A stretch of 64,000 nt of DNA from an uncultured Ruminococcus sp. (GCA_934435205.1 CAKSAK010000001.1:496001-560000); one strand, 5' to 3'; counted from the first letter of the stretch, positions 25,485-33,974 are shown. Notes: generated by a model not told the origin, from the sequence alone. Numbers and translations are program-made.

Positions 25485-26336
25485 ATGTTTGAAACTTTAG
25501 TTGACGTTTTTCTTGACGCATTAATAGACAGCCTTAAGATACTGCCTTTTCTGTTCGGCGTTTATCTGCTTATAGAGTATATAGAGCATCGTTCTGCCGA
25601 CAAGCTTGGAAAGGCCCTTAGAAAAATGGGACCTTTCGGTGCGATAGGAGGAAGCATACTTGGAGCAGTGCCGCAATGCGGATTTTCCGTTGTGGCTTCA
25701 AACCTTTACTCAGGCAGGCTGATCACAATGGGAACTCTCATTTCGGTATACCTTGCCACAAGCGACGAAGCAATACCCATGATGATAGCGAACCCTGCAT
25801 TTGCCGGCAAGCTTTGGCAGCTTATTCTTATAAAGGTAGCTGTGGCGATAATAGCAGGCGTGCTTGTTGACCTTATCTTAAAGCTTATGGGCAAAAAGCA
25901 GGACGAAGAGCCTTTCAAGGAGATATGCGAGGACTGCGACTGCGAACACCACAGTATTTTGCACTCGGCACTTCACCACACTGTAAGCATAATACTTTTT
26001 ATATTTGCGGTAAACCTTATTCTCGGTGCGGTAATGGAGTTTGCAGGAGAGGACACAGTAAAGACCCTGCTTATGTCTGACAGCATAGTTCAGCCGTTCA
26101 TTGCAGGAATAATAGGCTTTATCCCGAACTGTGCGGCTTCTGTTGTTCTCACTCAGCTTTATATTGAGGGAGTTGTAAGCTTCGGCTCGCTTATCGCAGG
26201 ACTTTGCACAGGAGCAGGCGTAGGACTTCTGGTGCTTTTCAAGACCAACAAGCACAACATGAAAGAGAATTTCGCCATAATGGGAATACTTTATGTTTTC
26301 GGTGTGGCAGCTGGCTTTGTGGCAAGTCTGTTCTAA
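25485..26336 (+). CDS. Putative 10-TM heavy-metal/manganese exporter (ArsP_2-like)
   Basis: 283 residues, ten or so helices in two similar halves. Each half carries a matching motif: GSILGAVPQCGFSVVASNLYS in the first and GIIGFIPNCAASVVLTQLY in the second, an internal duplication with a Pro-x-Cys core suited to metal passage. A His/Cys/Asp-rich loop (CEDCDCEHH, about 153-161) between the halves could bind metal. I place it in the putative manganese/arsenic transporter group by these motifs; the substrate is inferred. ATG 25485 is chosen by GGAG at 9 bases. Confidence 0.82.
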   Translation: MFETLVDVFLDALIDSLKILPFLFGVYLLIEYIEHRSADKLGKALRKMGPFGAIGGSILGAVPQCGFSVVASNLYSGRLITMGTLISVYLATSDEAIPMMIANPAFAGKLWQLILIKVAVAIIAGVLVDLILKLMGKKQDEEPFKEICEDCDCEHHSILHSALHHTVSIILFIFAVNLILGAVMEFAGEDTVKTLLMSDSIVQPFIAGIIGFIPNCAASVVLTQLYIEGVVSFGSLIAGLCTGAGVGLLVLFKTNKHNMKENFAIMGILYVFGVAAGFVASLF

Positions 26337-26353
26337 AAAAATGATAGACAGAT

Positions 26354-26387
26354 AAAAGGAGCAATTCGCAATGAACTGCTCCTTTTT
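26354..26387 (+). terminator. Terminator of the metal exporter-like gene
   Basis: AAAGGAGCA, loop, TGCTCCTTTTTG. Confidence 0.85.
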
Positions 26388-26429
26388 GTTTGCAAAAATA
26401 TTGTTATGTGACAGGATACGAGATATAAC

Positions 26430-26453
26430 GGGCGAACACTGTTCGCCCCTACA
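26430..26453. repeat. GGGCGAAC hairpin (half copy)
   Basis: GGGCGAAC-ACT-GTTCGCCCCTACA, between convergent genes. Confidence 0.78.
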
Positions 26454-26476
26454 AATAATTAGCGTGTTTCAATACT

Positions 26477-27817
26477 TTACATCATATCCTCGATAAGATA
26501 AGGCAGGCTTATGCGGAAACAAACGCCGCCTTTTTTCATATCGTTTTCCACCTCTATGCTTCCCTCGGAAAGCTCGATTATCCTTTTAACGAGAGCAAGT
26601 CCAAGACCGTTGCCCTCTGTTGCACGGGAGCGGTCGCCCTGATAGAACTTATCAAATATCTTCGCCTTTACGTCAGGTGCGATAGACGGACCGTTGTCCC
26701 ATATCTCCGCTGAAATATTCTTCTCGTTGCGGAAAAGCTTCACGCTTATTTTTCCGCCCTCCGGGGTGAACTTGATAGCGTTGTTGATGATATTCTGCCA
26801 TATCTGCGCCATAAGCTCCTCACTGCCCACATACATGATATCCTCAAGGTCGATATCAAGGTCGATTTTTTTCTTCGACCACTCAGGTTCAAGCACAAGA
26901 AGTATTTTTCTTATCTGCTCGTCAAGAGAAAATCTTGTCTTTTTGCCCACTGTTTTCTGATTTTCAAGCTTTGTGAGCTTCAAAATATTTGACGAAAGCT
27001 TTGAAAGCCGTGATGTTTCGTCGATTATTATCTGCGTGTATTCCTCACGCTCCTGCTCGGTTATATCGTCAGACTGCAGAAGCTTTGCAAAGCCCTGTAC
27101 AGACGCAAGCGGTGTTTTGAACTCGTGGGAAACGTTTGAGATAAAGTCACCTCTCAGCGTTTCCGTACCTGCAAGCTCCTCAGCCATTTTGTTAAAGTTC
27201 TGTGCAAGTATGCTGTATTCAGGGTCAGACGGCTCTCTTACTCTTACCTTAAAGTTGCCCTTTGCTATCTCAGCCGCCGCCGCACTGAGATCTCGTATAG
27301 GCTGTATAATGCTTCGGCTCATGAACGCTGTTATAATAGTACCGATAACGATACAGACCATAAAAGCTATGATGACAACAAGGTTTACTACCCAGTAAAC
27401 GCTGTCGCTTGAAAAGCTGTCTATGATAACGAACTTATCAAGCACCTGTGAGATTATAGTTGCGTTAGGCACAACACCCTCTGAGGTCACATAATAACCC
27501 TTATGCACGATATCTGCAAAATGATCGTGTACTCTTGAATCGTTTTTATCCACCACTGACAGACTATAGGCTGAATTGTTCACAATGGAAACTATCTCGT
27601 CCACAGTGAAGCCGCCCTTTTCTTCAAGCTGATCCATTGCCATGGAAAGCTCCACCAACTGCTGTTCGGCATTGCTTTTCATTACAGGACTGCACACCAT
27701 TACAAGAACTGACACCGATATTGAAGCCGACACCAGCATCACAAAGAAAAACATAAGAGTCAGCTTGAACTGCAAACTTGTTTTGTTTTTGGTCTTTTTC
27801 TTACTCAAACCCCTCAC
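26477..27817 (-). CDS. Sensor histidine kinase
   Basis: 446 residues. TM1 is at about 20-41, an outside sensor of ~95 residues follows, TM2 is at about 142-166, HAMP at 167-220. The HisKA box is NVSHEFKTPL with phospho-acceptor His231. The ATPase domain has N box (Asn345, NNAIKF), G1 box DNGPS at 374-378 and G2 GNGLGL at 402-407. The second Gly of the G1 box (DxGxG) is Ser here, unusual but perhaps tolerated. It follows the response regulator by 16 bases. The start is a GTG at 27817 or a TTG 9 bases on; GAGGGG serves either. The signal is unknown. Confidence 0.9.
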   Translation of the reverse strand: MRGLSKKKTKNKTSLQFKLTLMFFFVMLVSASISVSVLVMVCSPVMKSNAEQQLVELSMAMDQLEEKGGFTVDEIVSIVNNSAYSLSVVDKNDSRVHDHFADIVHKGYYVTSEGVVPNATIISQVLDKFVIIDSFSSDSVYWVVNLVVIIAFMVCIVIGTIITAFMSRSIIQPIRDLSAAAAEIAKGNFKVRVREPSDPEYSILAQNFNKMAEELAGTETLRGDFISNVSHEFKTPLASVQGFAKLLQSDDITEQEREEYTQIIIDETSRLSKLSSNILKLTKLENQKTVGKKTRFSLDEQIRKILLVLEPEWSKKKIDLDIDLEDIMYVGSEELMAQIWQNIINNAIKFTPEGGKISVKLFRNEKNISAEIWDNGPSIAPDVKAKIFDKFYQGDRSRATEGNGLGLALVKRIIELSEGSIEVENDMKKGGVCFRISLPYLIEDMM

Positions 27818-27833
27818 CCCTCAAGCTTATCCG

Positions 27834-28511
27834 TCACTGTTTTTTCACAGCCTTATAGCCAAGTCCACGAACTGTGACTATCTCGAACGAGCCGCAGCTT
27901 CCGTAACGCTCTCTCAGCCTTTTAACGTGAACGTCAACAGTACGCTCGTCAACGTCCTTATCCATGCCCCAAAGCTCGTCAAGGAGCTGGCGGCGTGTGA
28001 ATATCTTGTCAGGGTAGCTGAGCAGCTTAAAAAGCAGCTTGAACTCCATTTGCGGTATAGTTTCCGCCGCTCCGCCGTCAACCGCCACGCTCATGGCGTC
28101 ATAATCAAGCACGCAGTTTCCCACAGTAAGAGAATGTTCCGACGCCATTTTTGAACGCCTTAAAAGCGCACCCACACGGAGTATCATCTCATTTATATCA
28201 ATAGGCTTTACCATATAATCGTCTGTGCCGGCAGAAAAGCCCTCCTGCTTGTCCTCGAAGGTCTCCTTTGCGGTGACCATAAGTATAGGCAGGTTGAAAT
28301 CAGCCTTTCTGAGCTGTCTTGTAAGCTCATAGCCGTCCATATTCGGCATCATTATATCTGAGATTATAAGGTCTATATTCGTTTTTTCAAGAACGTCCAA
28401 AGCCTCCAGACCGTCATTTGCAAGAAAAGTCACATAGCCATGCTGTTTAAGTGCGGCAGACATGAGCTTTCTGAGGCTTGCGTCGTCCTCCACCACAAGT
28501 ATCTGAAACAT
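27834..28511 (-). CDS. OmpR/PhoB-type response regulator
   Basis: 225 residues. The receiver domain has the acidic pair Asp9-Asp10, phospho-acceptor Asp52 (LIISDIMMPNMDG) and Lys in VTAKE; the C-terminal winged helix (about 128-224) has FTRRQLLDELWG and RTVDVHVKRLRERY. It is phosphorylated by the adjoining kinase and binds promoter DNA as a dimer. The RBS is GGGAGG. It is the first gene of a two-gene operon. Confidence 0.94.
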   Translation of the reverse strand: MFQILVVEDDASLRKLMSAALKQHGYVTFLANDGLEALDVLEKTNIDLIISDIMMPNMDGYELTRQLRKADFNLPILMVTAKETFEDKQEGFSAGTDDYMVKPIDINEMILRVGALLRRSKMASEHSLTVGNCVLDYDAMSVAVDGGAAETIPQMEFKLLFKLLSYPDKIFTRRQLLDELWGMDKDVDERTVDVHVKRLRERYGSCGSFEIVTVRGLGYKAVKKQ

Positions 28512-28656
28512 AAAATATCCTCCCTCGTAAAAAAATATTCCCCAATAGTGACATTATAGCTTATAATTGTGAACTGGTGATTAACATTTATTTTTTTCAA
28601 AAAACTCTCCGAAATCCCCTGAAAATTCATATTCGGTTCACACAGAACTGGTATTA

Positions 28657-28862
28657 TATAATCACAGCAGAAGATACAAAAAAAGCTTTGGTAATTGGCA
28701 AAACTTAAAGTCAGGTTTTTATCTTCTTTCCCTCTGCGATTCCCCAAGTCGCTGATACATTTCCTCGTCTTTAGGTTTTGCCAAATACCAAAGAATCCCT
28801 TTCATAATTCTATAAAAATTAATGCTCATTTCAGCCGATGGAAGTGGGTATTAATTTTTTTA
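28657..28862 (+). ncRNA. Candidate structured small RNA, ~190 nt
   Basis: A -10 TATAAT (28657-28662, overlapping a TGG-TATTAT extended -10) is followed by a long stem: CTTTGGTAATTGGCAAAAC... at 28686-28710 pairs with 28769-28793 over 24 of 25 positions. A small hairpin GCGA/TCGC (28736-28752) sits in the loop. A 15-pair stem at 28818-28855 with TTTTTTT then ends it. Mismatches are G-U wobbles only when read on the plus strand, which sets the RNA strand. The -35 is poor. No family is recognised; 6S-like RNA or a solitary palindromic element are alternatives. Confidence 0.5.
28815..28862 (+). terminator. Terminator of the candidate small RNA
   Basis: ATTAATGCTCATTTC, 8-base loop, GAAGTGGGTATTAAT with three G-U pairs, then TTTTTTTA. 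No plus-strand protein gene lies upstream that it could serve. Confidence 0.75.
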
Positions 28863-28871
28863 TTGCTCTTT

Positions 28872-28905
28872 TTAAGACAAGATACGACTTAAGACAAGAT
28901 ACGAC
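28872..28905. repeat. Two exact tandem copies of a 17-bp unit
   Basis: TTAAGACAAGATACGAC occurs twice in a row, between the small-RNA terminator and the next gene's terminator. Confidence 0.8.
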
Positions 28906-28952
28906 AAAAAACCGCAGAAGCCAGATAAAATGACCTCTGCGGATATTTTTTT
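28906..28952 (-). terminator. Terminator of the small DivIVA-like gene
   Basis: CCGCAGA and TCTGCGG with a 17-base loop, followed on the minus strand by TTTTTTG and on the plus strand by TATTTTTTTG. Confidence 0.75.
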
Positions 28953-28966
28953 GCCTTTATTGGCCG

Positions 28967-29233
28967 TTAGCTGCAAAGCTTTTCACGAAGCTCAGCCGCC
29001 TTTCCAAGAAGCGCACAGATGTAGCTGTCCACATCAGGCTTTGCAAAGCCGCCAAGCGCTGAGCCTTTGAGCTTTCGCTGACCTGTTTCTCCGGGGATAA
29101 CAAAGTTATCGCCGTTCTTTTTCTTTTCGATAGCCGACTCCAGCATATAGATCTCGCTGGTTATAGTGTCGATATATTTTAATGTATCAAGCTTATCATA
29201 GCCGCCAAAAAAACACGTTTTCAGACTATCCAT
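28967..29233 (-). CDS. Small protein with DivIVA-like motifs, unknown function
   Basis: 88 residues. Two short segments, FGGYDKLDTLKYI near the N-terminus and GGFAKPDVDSYI near residue 65, resemble the membrane-binding G-[YF]-x-x-x-D-V-D-x-[YF]-[IL] turn of DivIVA/GpsB/Wag31 proteins. Between them lies a short helix (ITSEIYMLESAIEKKK) able to form a coiled coil. A role in cell-pole or septum organisation is only an inference from this. ATG 29233 has AGGGGGAAG upstream; the gene has its own promoter and terminator. Confidence 0.7.
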   Translation of the reverse strand: MDSLKTCFFGGYDKLDTLKYIDTITSEIYMLESAIEKKKNGDNFVIPGETGQRKLKGSALGGFAKPDVDSYICALLGKAAELREKLCS

Positions 29234-29305
29234 TTTTCTTCCCCCTGACTTACTGCTGTTTTGTACAGCAATTGTTATCAAAGCCTACAATCTTTATTTG
29301 ATTTA

Positions 29306-29334
29306 ATTATATCACAAATACTTAGCTTTGTCAA
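29306..29334 (-). promoter_or_regulatory. Promoter of the small DivIVA-like gene
   Basis: Minus strand: TTGACA, 17 bp ending TGTGA, TATAAT. Confidence 0.85.
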
Positions 29335-29413
29335 TAGGTTTGAAAATGAATGTTCACATTTAAGTAATTTTATATAAATTTTCGTGGCGTTTTCTGTTGA
29401 ATCGTTATAGATA

Positions 29414-29446
29414 TAAAAAACGCAGCCCTTGCAGACTGCGTTTTTA
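29414..29446 (-). terminator. Terminator of the NlpC/P60 gene
   Basis: Minus strand: AAAACGCAG, loop, CTGCGTTTTTT, directly after the stop. Confidence 0.85.
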
Positions 29447-29448
29447 CG

Positions 29449-30843
29449 CTATATAAGTCTTTTGATAATAGTGATGTTGTTGTATCTTGAAAAATACTCA
29501 ACATTTGAAATAACGATACCCGTGGCAGAGTTCTGAGCGTGTACCATTTTGCCGTCACCGATATAGATAGCAACGTGGTAAATGCTCGAGATCGACGCTC
29601 CGCCAAAGAAGATAACGTCGCCCTTTTTCATGTTGTTATATGAAACTGTAGTGCCGTATAAAGCCTGCGAAGCCGCATAGTGCGGAAGATTTATTCCCAC
29701 CTGTGCGAACGAGAGCATCACAAGACCCGAACAATCCGTTGCACCGAACTGTGAACCGCCCCATACATACGCTCCGCCCACCATGCTTTTAGCATATGAA
29801 ACAACAGTGTCTATCTTAGAACTGCTTGAATTATCAGGCTTAGGCTTAGGCGCAGGTGCTGTTGTTGTAGTGGTCTTTTTGCTTGTTTCAGGCTTTGGCG
29901 CGGCTGTTTCCTGCGGAGTTGTGGTAGTCTGAGCCGTAGTTTCGTCAGGCTTTTCCGTCTGAGCCGATTTTTTTGTGGTGGTGGTCTTTTCACCGCTGTT
30001 GCCACTCTTTTTGGTGGTGGTAGTCTTTTTCTTGGTCGTGGTCGTAGTCGTGGTGGTAGCCGCCTTTGAGGACACCTCCGCATACTTATTATCCACCTGC
30101 TGTGACTTATTTTCAAGGTCGCTCTTATCGTTCTTTATCTGCTCGATAAGCTTGCCCGACTCCTGCTCCATTTTCAGAAGCTCCGCCTGCTCGCCCGCCA
30201 AGGTTTTCTGCTCCTTGGCATATTCCTCAGCCTTTGCTTTAAGCTGTTTTATCTGCTCGTCAAGCTCCGCCTTGGTCTTTTCAAGCTGTTTATACTGATC
30301 CAAAAGCTCGTTAAGCTCGTCATTATCGTGCTTTGCAACTCTCGTCACAAGCTCTATCCTCATAAGAACGTCATAAAAATCAGATGAATTTATCAGCACG
30401 TTTGTGTACGAATTTGCTCCGCCTGCAACATACATTGCACGGATACGCTCCATAAAATCGTCCTTGCCCTCGTTTATTGCAGCTTCCTGCAAGTCAAGGC
30501 TGTGCTGAGTGTCAAGCTGTTTGCCGTCAAGCTCTGCCATTTGGTCTTCAAGCTCAGAGGAATATTTCTCTGAATTTGCTATCTTTTTCTGTATGGACTT
30601 ATATTTTTTCTTTATAGCCTCAAGGTTGTCCTGCTCGTCGGCAAGCTTTTTGTCAGCGTCAGCTATCTGCTTATCAAGCTCCTGCTGTTGCTTTTTTAGC
30701 TCTTCAAGCTGACTGCTGTATGTATCGTTATCCGCCAAAGCGATATCACTTACGCTTCCGTCAGAAAAACCAAAGGCGGCAAAAGCTATGCACAGAGCCA
30801 TACAGCCTGCGGCTATTCTTTTCATGGGGTAAAAATTTTTCAT
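29449..30843 (-). CDS. Secreted peptidoglycan endopeptidase (coiled coil + NlpC/P60)
   Basis: 464 residues. A signal peptide spans about 1-37. Residues ~42-260 form long coiled coils (PcsB/CwlO-like N-terminus), with GGANSYTNVLINSSDFYDVLMR between the two helices. A Thr/Lys/Pro-rich linker occupies ~265-345. The C-terminal NlpC/P60 domain has catalytic Cys371 (ATDCSGLV), His423 (IYHVAIY) and His435. It likely cuts D-iGlu-mDAP links during growth or division, and the coiled coil is probably activated by FtsEX-type partners, as in PcsB (family knowledge; no ftsEX here). The RBS is GGAGAA. Confidence 0.92.
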   Translation of the reverse strand: MKNFYPMKRIAAGCMALCIAFAAFGFSDGSVSDIALADNDTYSSQLEELKKQQQELDKQIADADKKLADEQDNLEAIKKKYKSIQKKIANSEKYSSELEDQMAELDGKQLDTQHSLDLQEAAINEGKDDFMERIRAMYVAGGANSYTNVLINSSDFYDVLMRIELVTRVAKHDNDELNELLDQYKQLEKTKAELDEQIKQLKAKAEEYAKEQKTLAGEQAELLKMEQESGKLIEQIKNDKSDLENKSQQVDNKYAEVSSKAATTTTTTTTKKKTTTTKKSGNSGEKTTTTKKSAQTEKPDETTAQTTTTPQETAAPKPETSKKTTTTTAPAPKPKPDNSSSSKIDTVVSYAKSMVGGAYVWGGSQFGATDCSGLVMLSFAQVGINLPHYAASQALYGTTVSYNNMKKGDVIFFGGASISSIYHVAIYIGDGKMVHAQNSATGIVISNVEYFSRYNNITIIKRLI

Positions 30844-30912
30844 AATATCAGTTCTCCAAAATATAAGCGTATTATATATTTCTCACGCTGTAACGTTTAT
30901 GTAGTCCTTTTT

Positions 30913-30941
30913 ATTATAACGCAAAACCCCGTTCTTGTCAA
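30913..30941 (-). promoter_or_regulatory. Promoter of the NlpC/P60 gene
   Basis: Minus strand: TTGACA, 17 bp ending TGCGT, TATAAT, with a 70-base leader. Confidence 0.85.
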
Positions 30942-31015
30942 GAAACCGACCGCTAAAAGCCGTATTTTCGGCATTTTAAGACAATTTGCCACACATATTT
31001 TGTGCGGTATTCCAC

Positions 31016-32179
31016 CTATTCTCCCCCGAACATCTCCCCCAAGGTCTTTCCTATAAGCTCGCCTGTATACTGTGCCTGAGCGATAGAATTGCCGTGACTT
31101 CCCACCTCTATAAGAAGCGAGCCGGTGGTCAAGTCTTGATTATAGTGGCGATAGTCAAAAAGTACAGGCCGTGTAAGCCCCTGCCAATCGCTCTCCAAAG
31201 CCGACTGCAAAGCGCAGGCAAAGTGAAAATTCTTCATATAGTCAGGCATACCCATTGTGCCGTCATCACAGCCTGAGATTATCATAAGCTGAGCCGCTTC
31301 CCTGCCCTCTATCTCCGCCACAGGTGCGAGCCTTGTGCCGTCCTCACGCTCTATGCCGTCACGGTGAACGTCAAGGCATACCTTTATAGAAGGGTACTCC
31401 TCCAATATCTGCTTTACTGCCATTCGGCTTGAATCGTAAGAGCCGTCATAGCTGGGATAATCATGCACAAGCGTGTCGTGGATATATGCAACGCCTGCTT
31501 TGTCAAGCTGTTCGCATATCTTGTCCCCTACCGACAGCATATTCATTTCGGGGTCGGTGGTCTTGCAGGAAAAGGAGCTGTCATAGTGGTCTTTGTCTGA
31601 CGGCTCAAAGCTTTCCGTAGCGTGGGTATGATAAATAAGTATCTGCGGCTCAGAGGAATTTCCGTCGATCTGAAAATCATATGGCTTTGAGCTTTCCTCG
31701 TAAAGTTCATCGTTTGAAAGCTCAGTGCAGTTTCTCACCTGTCCGCCGCCGTCAAGGTCGAAATACTGCTCACCGTCATATCTGCCATAGGTGTATTTTT
31801 CTATAACTCCGTCATTCCCCTCCATGCTTGCAGGATATTGTATCTTGTCCGTCACGTCCTGAGCAGGCAAAGGGCTTGGCACTTCTGAGCTTACAGAGGG
31901 CGTTTGCTTCTCCTGTGGTGCCATATCCATATCCCATATGCTGTGCTTTGACACCACCGCCGCTTCAAGCTTACTTGAATTTGCGGTCTGCACAGTGGCT
32001 TTGCTATCATCAGCAGCGGAAAAATAAGGCTTGTATTCCCCCATTGCCACCCCTGCCGCCGCAGCCGCCACCCTGCCGAATCTGCTTGCAGACTTTGCAT
32101 AAAGCCATATCCCCGTGGGCATAACGAACGCCGCAGTTATAACTACAACACAACGCAGGCAGACTTTCTTTATATCCAA
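31016..32179 (-). CDS. spoIIP: Stage II sporulation protein SpoIIP
   Basis: About 387 residues. One N-terminal membrane helix anchors it in the mother-cell side of the septum. The C-terminal ~200 residues are the SpoIIP amidase/endopeptidase: ILIYHTHATESF, CLDVHRDGI and LIEVGSHGNS contain the conserved zinc-site His/Glu residues. With SpoIID and SpoIIM it thins septal peptidoglycan for engulfment; those genes are not in the window. I favour the TTG start at 32179 because GGGAG stands 8 bases before it; an ATG at 32200 lacks an RBS. It is encoded downstream of sfsA, in the same direction. Confidence 0.9.
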   Translation of the reverse strand: MDIKKVCLRCVVVITAAFVMPTGIWLYAKSASRFGRVAAAAAGVAMGEYKPYFSAADDSKATVQTANSSKLEAAVVSKHSIWDMDMAPQEKQTPSVSSEVPSPLPAQDVTDKIQYPASMEGNDGVIEKYTYGRYDGEQYFDLDGGGQVRNCTELSNDELYEESSKPYDFQIDGNSSEPQILIYHTHATESFEPSDKDHYDSSFSCKTTDPEMNMLSVGDKICEQLDKAGVAYIHDTLVHDYPSYDGSYDSSRMAVKQILEEYPSIKVCLDVHRDGIEREDGTRLAPVAEIEGREAAQLMIISGCDDGTMGMPDYMKNFHFACALQSALESDWQGLTRPVLFDYRHYNQDLTTGSLLIEVGSHGNSIAQAQYTGELIGKTLGEMFGGE

Positions 32180-32238
32180 TGCTGTCACTCCCATATACAT
32201 CTTAATATTATAATGTATATGCAGGACGAGCCGCCATA

Positions 32239-32925
32239 TTACCTGCCCAGCTTCACCGAAACCGGCTTGCCCACTGTCATAGAGTCAGGGGTCACGTCAC
32301 AGTCATAGCATAAAATCTTCACACCCTTTTGGGAAGCTTTCTCCAAAGCCTCTCCGAACTCAGGGTGAGTGTCATAATTTGGAGTGAAATATTTCACATT
32401 GCTCATTTGAACGAGTATCATTATATAAGCTTCATACCCCTTATCAAGGCAGTGAGAAAGCTCCTCGATATGCTTCACACCACGGAGGGTAGGAGCGTCC
32501 GGAAAAAGCACAACGCTGTCTTTCTCCAGAGTACAGCCCTTGACCTCCATGAATATTTTTCTGTCCTGCGACTCTAAGTAAAAGTCAAAGCGTGAATTGC
32601 CGTATTTCTTTTCGGGATAGACCGAGAAGCCCTCGCCAAAAGGCATTTTCTCTCTCAGCCACTCCCCCACCGCCTTATTCGGGGCTTGGCTGTCCATATT
32701 TATGAGCCTGTCACCTTTTTCCACAGCCACAAGATCAAAAGCGGTCTTTCTTGATCCACTGTCTGAATGTTCAAGCCAAACTGTACACCCCTCCACCAGA
32801 AGCTCTTTGCATCTGCCCGTATTTTTCACATGGCAGACCTCGGCTTTGCCGTCTATCTCAACGTTGGCGATAAACCTGTTGGGTCTTGATAAAAATGTGC
32901 CTTTATGTATATTATCGTATCTCAT
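32239..32925 (-). CDS. sfsA: SfsA family protein (sugar fermentation stimulation homologue)
   Basis: 228 residues, the family's normal size. The N-terminal OB-like part has the signature FLSRPNRFIANV and CHVKNTGRCKELL; the C-terminal nuclease-like fold has GNSRFDFYL, FMEVKGCTL and the FPDAPTLRGVKHI segment with the usual acidic metal-site residues. SfsA binds DNA in E. coli; its role in Firmicutes is unclear. The RBS is AAAGGAG. It precedes spoIIP by 59 bases. Confidence 0.92.
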   Translation of the reverse strand: MRYDNIHKGTFLSRPNRFIANVEIDGKAEVCHVKNTGRCKELLVEGCTVWLEHSDSGSRKTAFDLVAVEKGDRLINMDSQAPNKAVGEWLREKMPFGEGFSVYPEKKYGNSRFDFYLESQDRKIFMEVKGCTLEKDSVVLFPDAPTLRGVKHIEELSHCLDKGYEAYIMILVQMSNVKYFTPNYDTHPEFGEALEKASQKGVKILCYDCDVTPDSMTVGKPVSVKLGR

Positions 32926-33058
32926 AATTTGCTCCTTTTATTCTTACTATTCACATTATACCACAAATATGTTTGCTTATAAATACCTAAATCATGCTTT
33001 CTTAGCTTTGTTGATTTGTGGTTCGATACGAAAAGTAAAAAATATTTCACAAAATCTA

Positions 33059-33087
33059 TTGACGTTATTTGTGAAATGTGTTATAGT
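33059..33087 (+). promoter_or_regulatory. Promoter of the lipoprotein pair
   Basis: TTGACG, 17 bp ending ATGTGT, TATAGT, 60 bases before the ATG. Confidence 0.75.
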
Positions 33088-33146
33088 TTTAAGTATAGGT
33101 TATATAACAATAATAATTTATTAAAATTTTAGAAAGAGGTTTTTTT

Positions 33147-33974
33147 ATGAAAAAAATAACTGCACTTCTCGTTTCACTTATAATGTCATGCGCAGTAATG
33201 GCAGGCTGTTCTGACAGCAGTTCTTCAAGCTCATCAAAAGCAGACAGCAGCACATCAAAGGCAGAAACAAGCGCAGCCGCTGACGAGTCAACTGCTTCCG
33301 AGGCAGGCACAGCCACAGATCTTGAGGATACTCTCACAGCGCAGTATACAAAGAAGATTCAGGGCGAGAGCCTTGCTATCGACATAACAGTAGCAAGCGA
33401 ATACGGCGACGAGTCCGCCGTTGTTGAGATAGCAGGCGGCAATATGCACATGAAAATGAACGTTATGGGCATGGATATGGATATCTATGCTATCGACGGA
33501 GTTATGTACACACTTGACAGCGAGTCAAAAACGTATTACACTGTTGATATGGAAGAATCTATCGACGACTTCAAGAGCGAGATAGGCTACGGCATTGACG
33601 ACAGCTACAAGTTCATAAGCTCTGAAACAACTGACGACGGTCTTATCTGCGAAACTTTCGAGAACACAGACGATCTGGGTATCGAGCTTGGATCAGGCGT
33701 AACTCTCGACACAAGCGATTCTGACGATTATTCTTTCAAAACAACATTCAAGTATTACTACAATGCTGACACAAAGGATCTTGTTAAGATCGAAACTATA
33801 TCTGACGGCACAACGACTACTGTTACAGTAAACTCATTCACAACTGAGAACGTTGAAGTCAAGCTCCCTGACGATTTTGACAGCTGGACAGAGCAGTCTT
33901 TCAATATGGACACTGACGATATCCTTGATGACGCTGAACTCAATTTCGAGTCAGAGGCTGAGTCAGCCGAGTAA
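33147..33974 (+). CDS. Lipoprotein with Ser/Ala linker, unknown function
   Basis: 275 residues. A lipoprotein signal ends in the lipobox VMAGC (Cys21), followed by a Ser-run and Ser/Ala/Glu-rich linker to about residue 55. The mature domain is beta-rich with alternating strands (GNMHMKMNVMGMDMDIYAIDG, KTYYTVDMEES), similar in outline to LolA/LppX-like lipid-binding folds or to DUF-type repeats, but I cannot name the family. The following lipoprotein gene has a related plan and lies 30 bases downstream, so they are probably paralogues in an operon. Confidence 0.8.
   Translation: MKKITALLVSLIMSCAVMAGCSDSSSSSSSKADSSTSKAETSAAADESTASEAGTATDLEDTLTAQYTKKIQGESLAIDITVASEYGDESAVVEIAGGNMHMKMNVMGMDMDIYAIDGVMYTLDSESKTYYTVDMEESIDDFKSEIGYGIDDSYKFISSETTDDGLICETFENTDDLGIELGSGVTLDTSDSDDYSFKTTFKYYYNADTKDLVKIETISDGTTTTVTVNSFTTENVEVKLPDDFDSWTEQSFNMDTDDILDDAELNFESEAESAE

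Noticed and set aside
28695..28892. 65-residue plus-strand ORF across the palindromic stem
   Set aside because: It covers both arms of an RNA-like stem and a terminator; composition is Phe/Leu/Ser-rich as in non-coding T-rich DNA, and no RBS is present.
29975..30298. 107-residue plus-strand ORF opposite the NlpC/P60 gene
   Set aside because: It is the shadow of the Thr-rich linker and coiled coil (Val and Ser runs) with no RBS.
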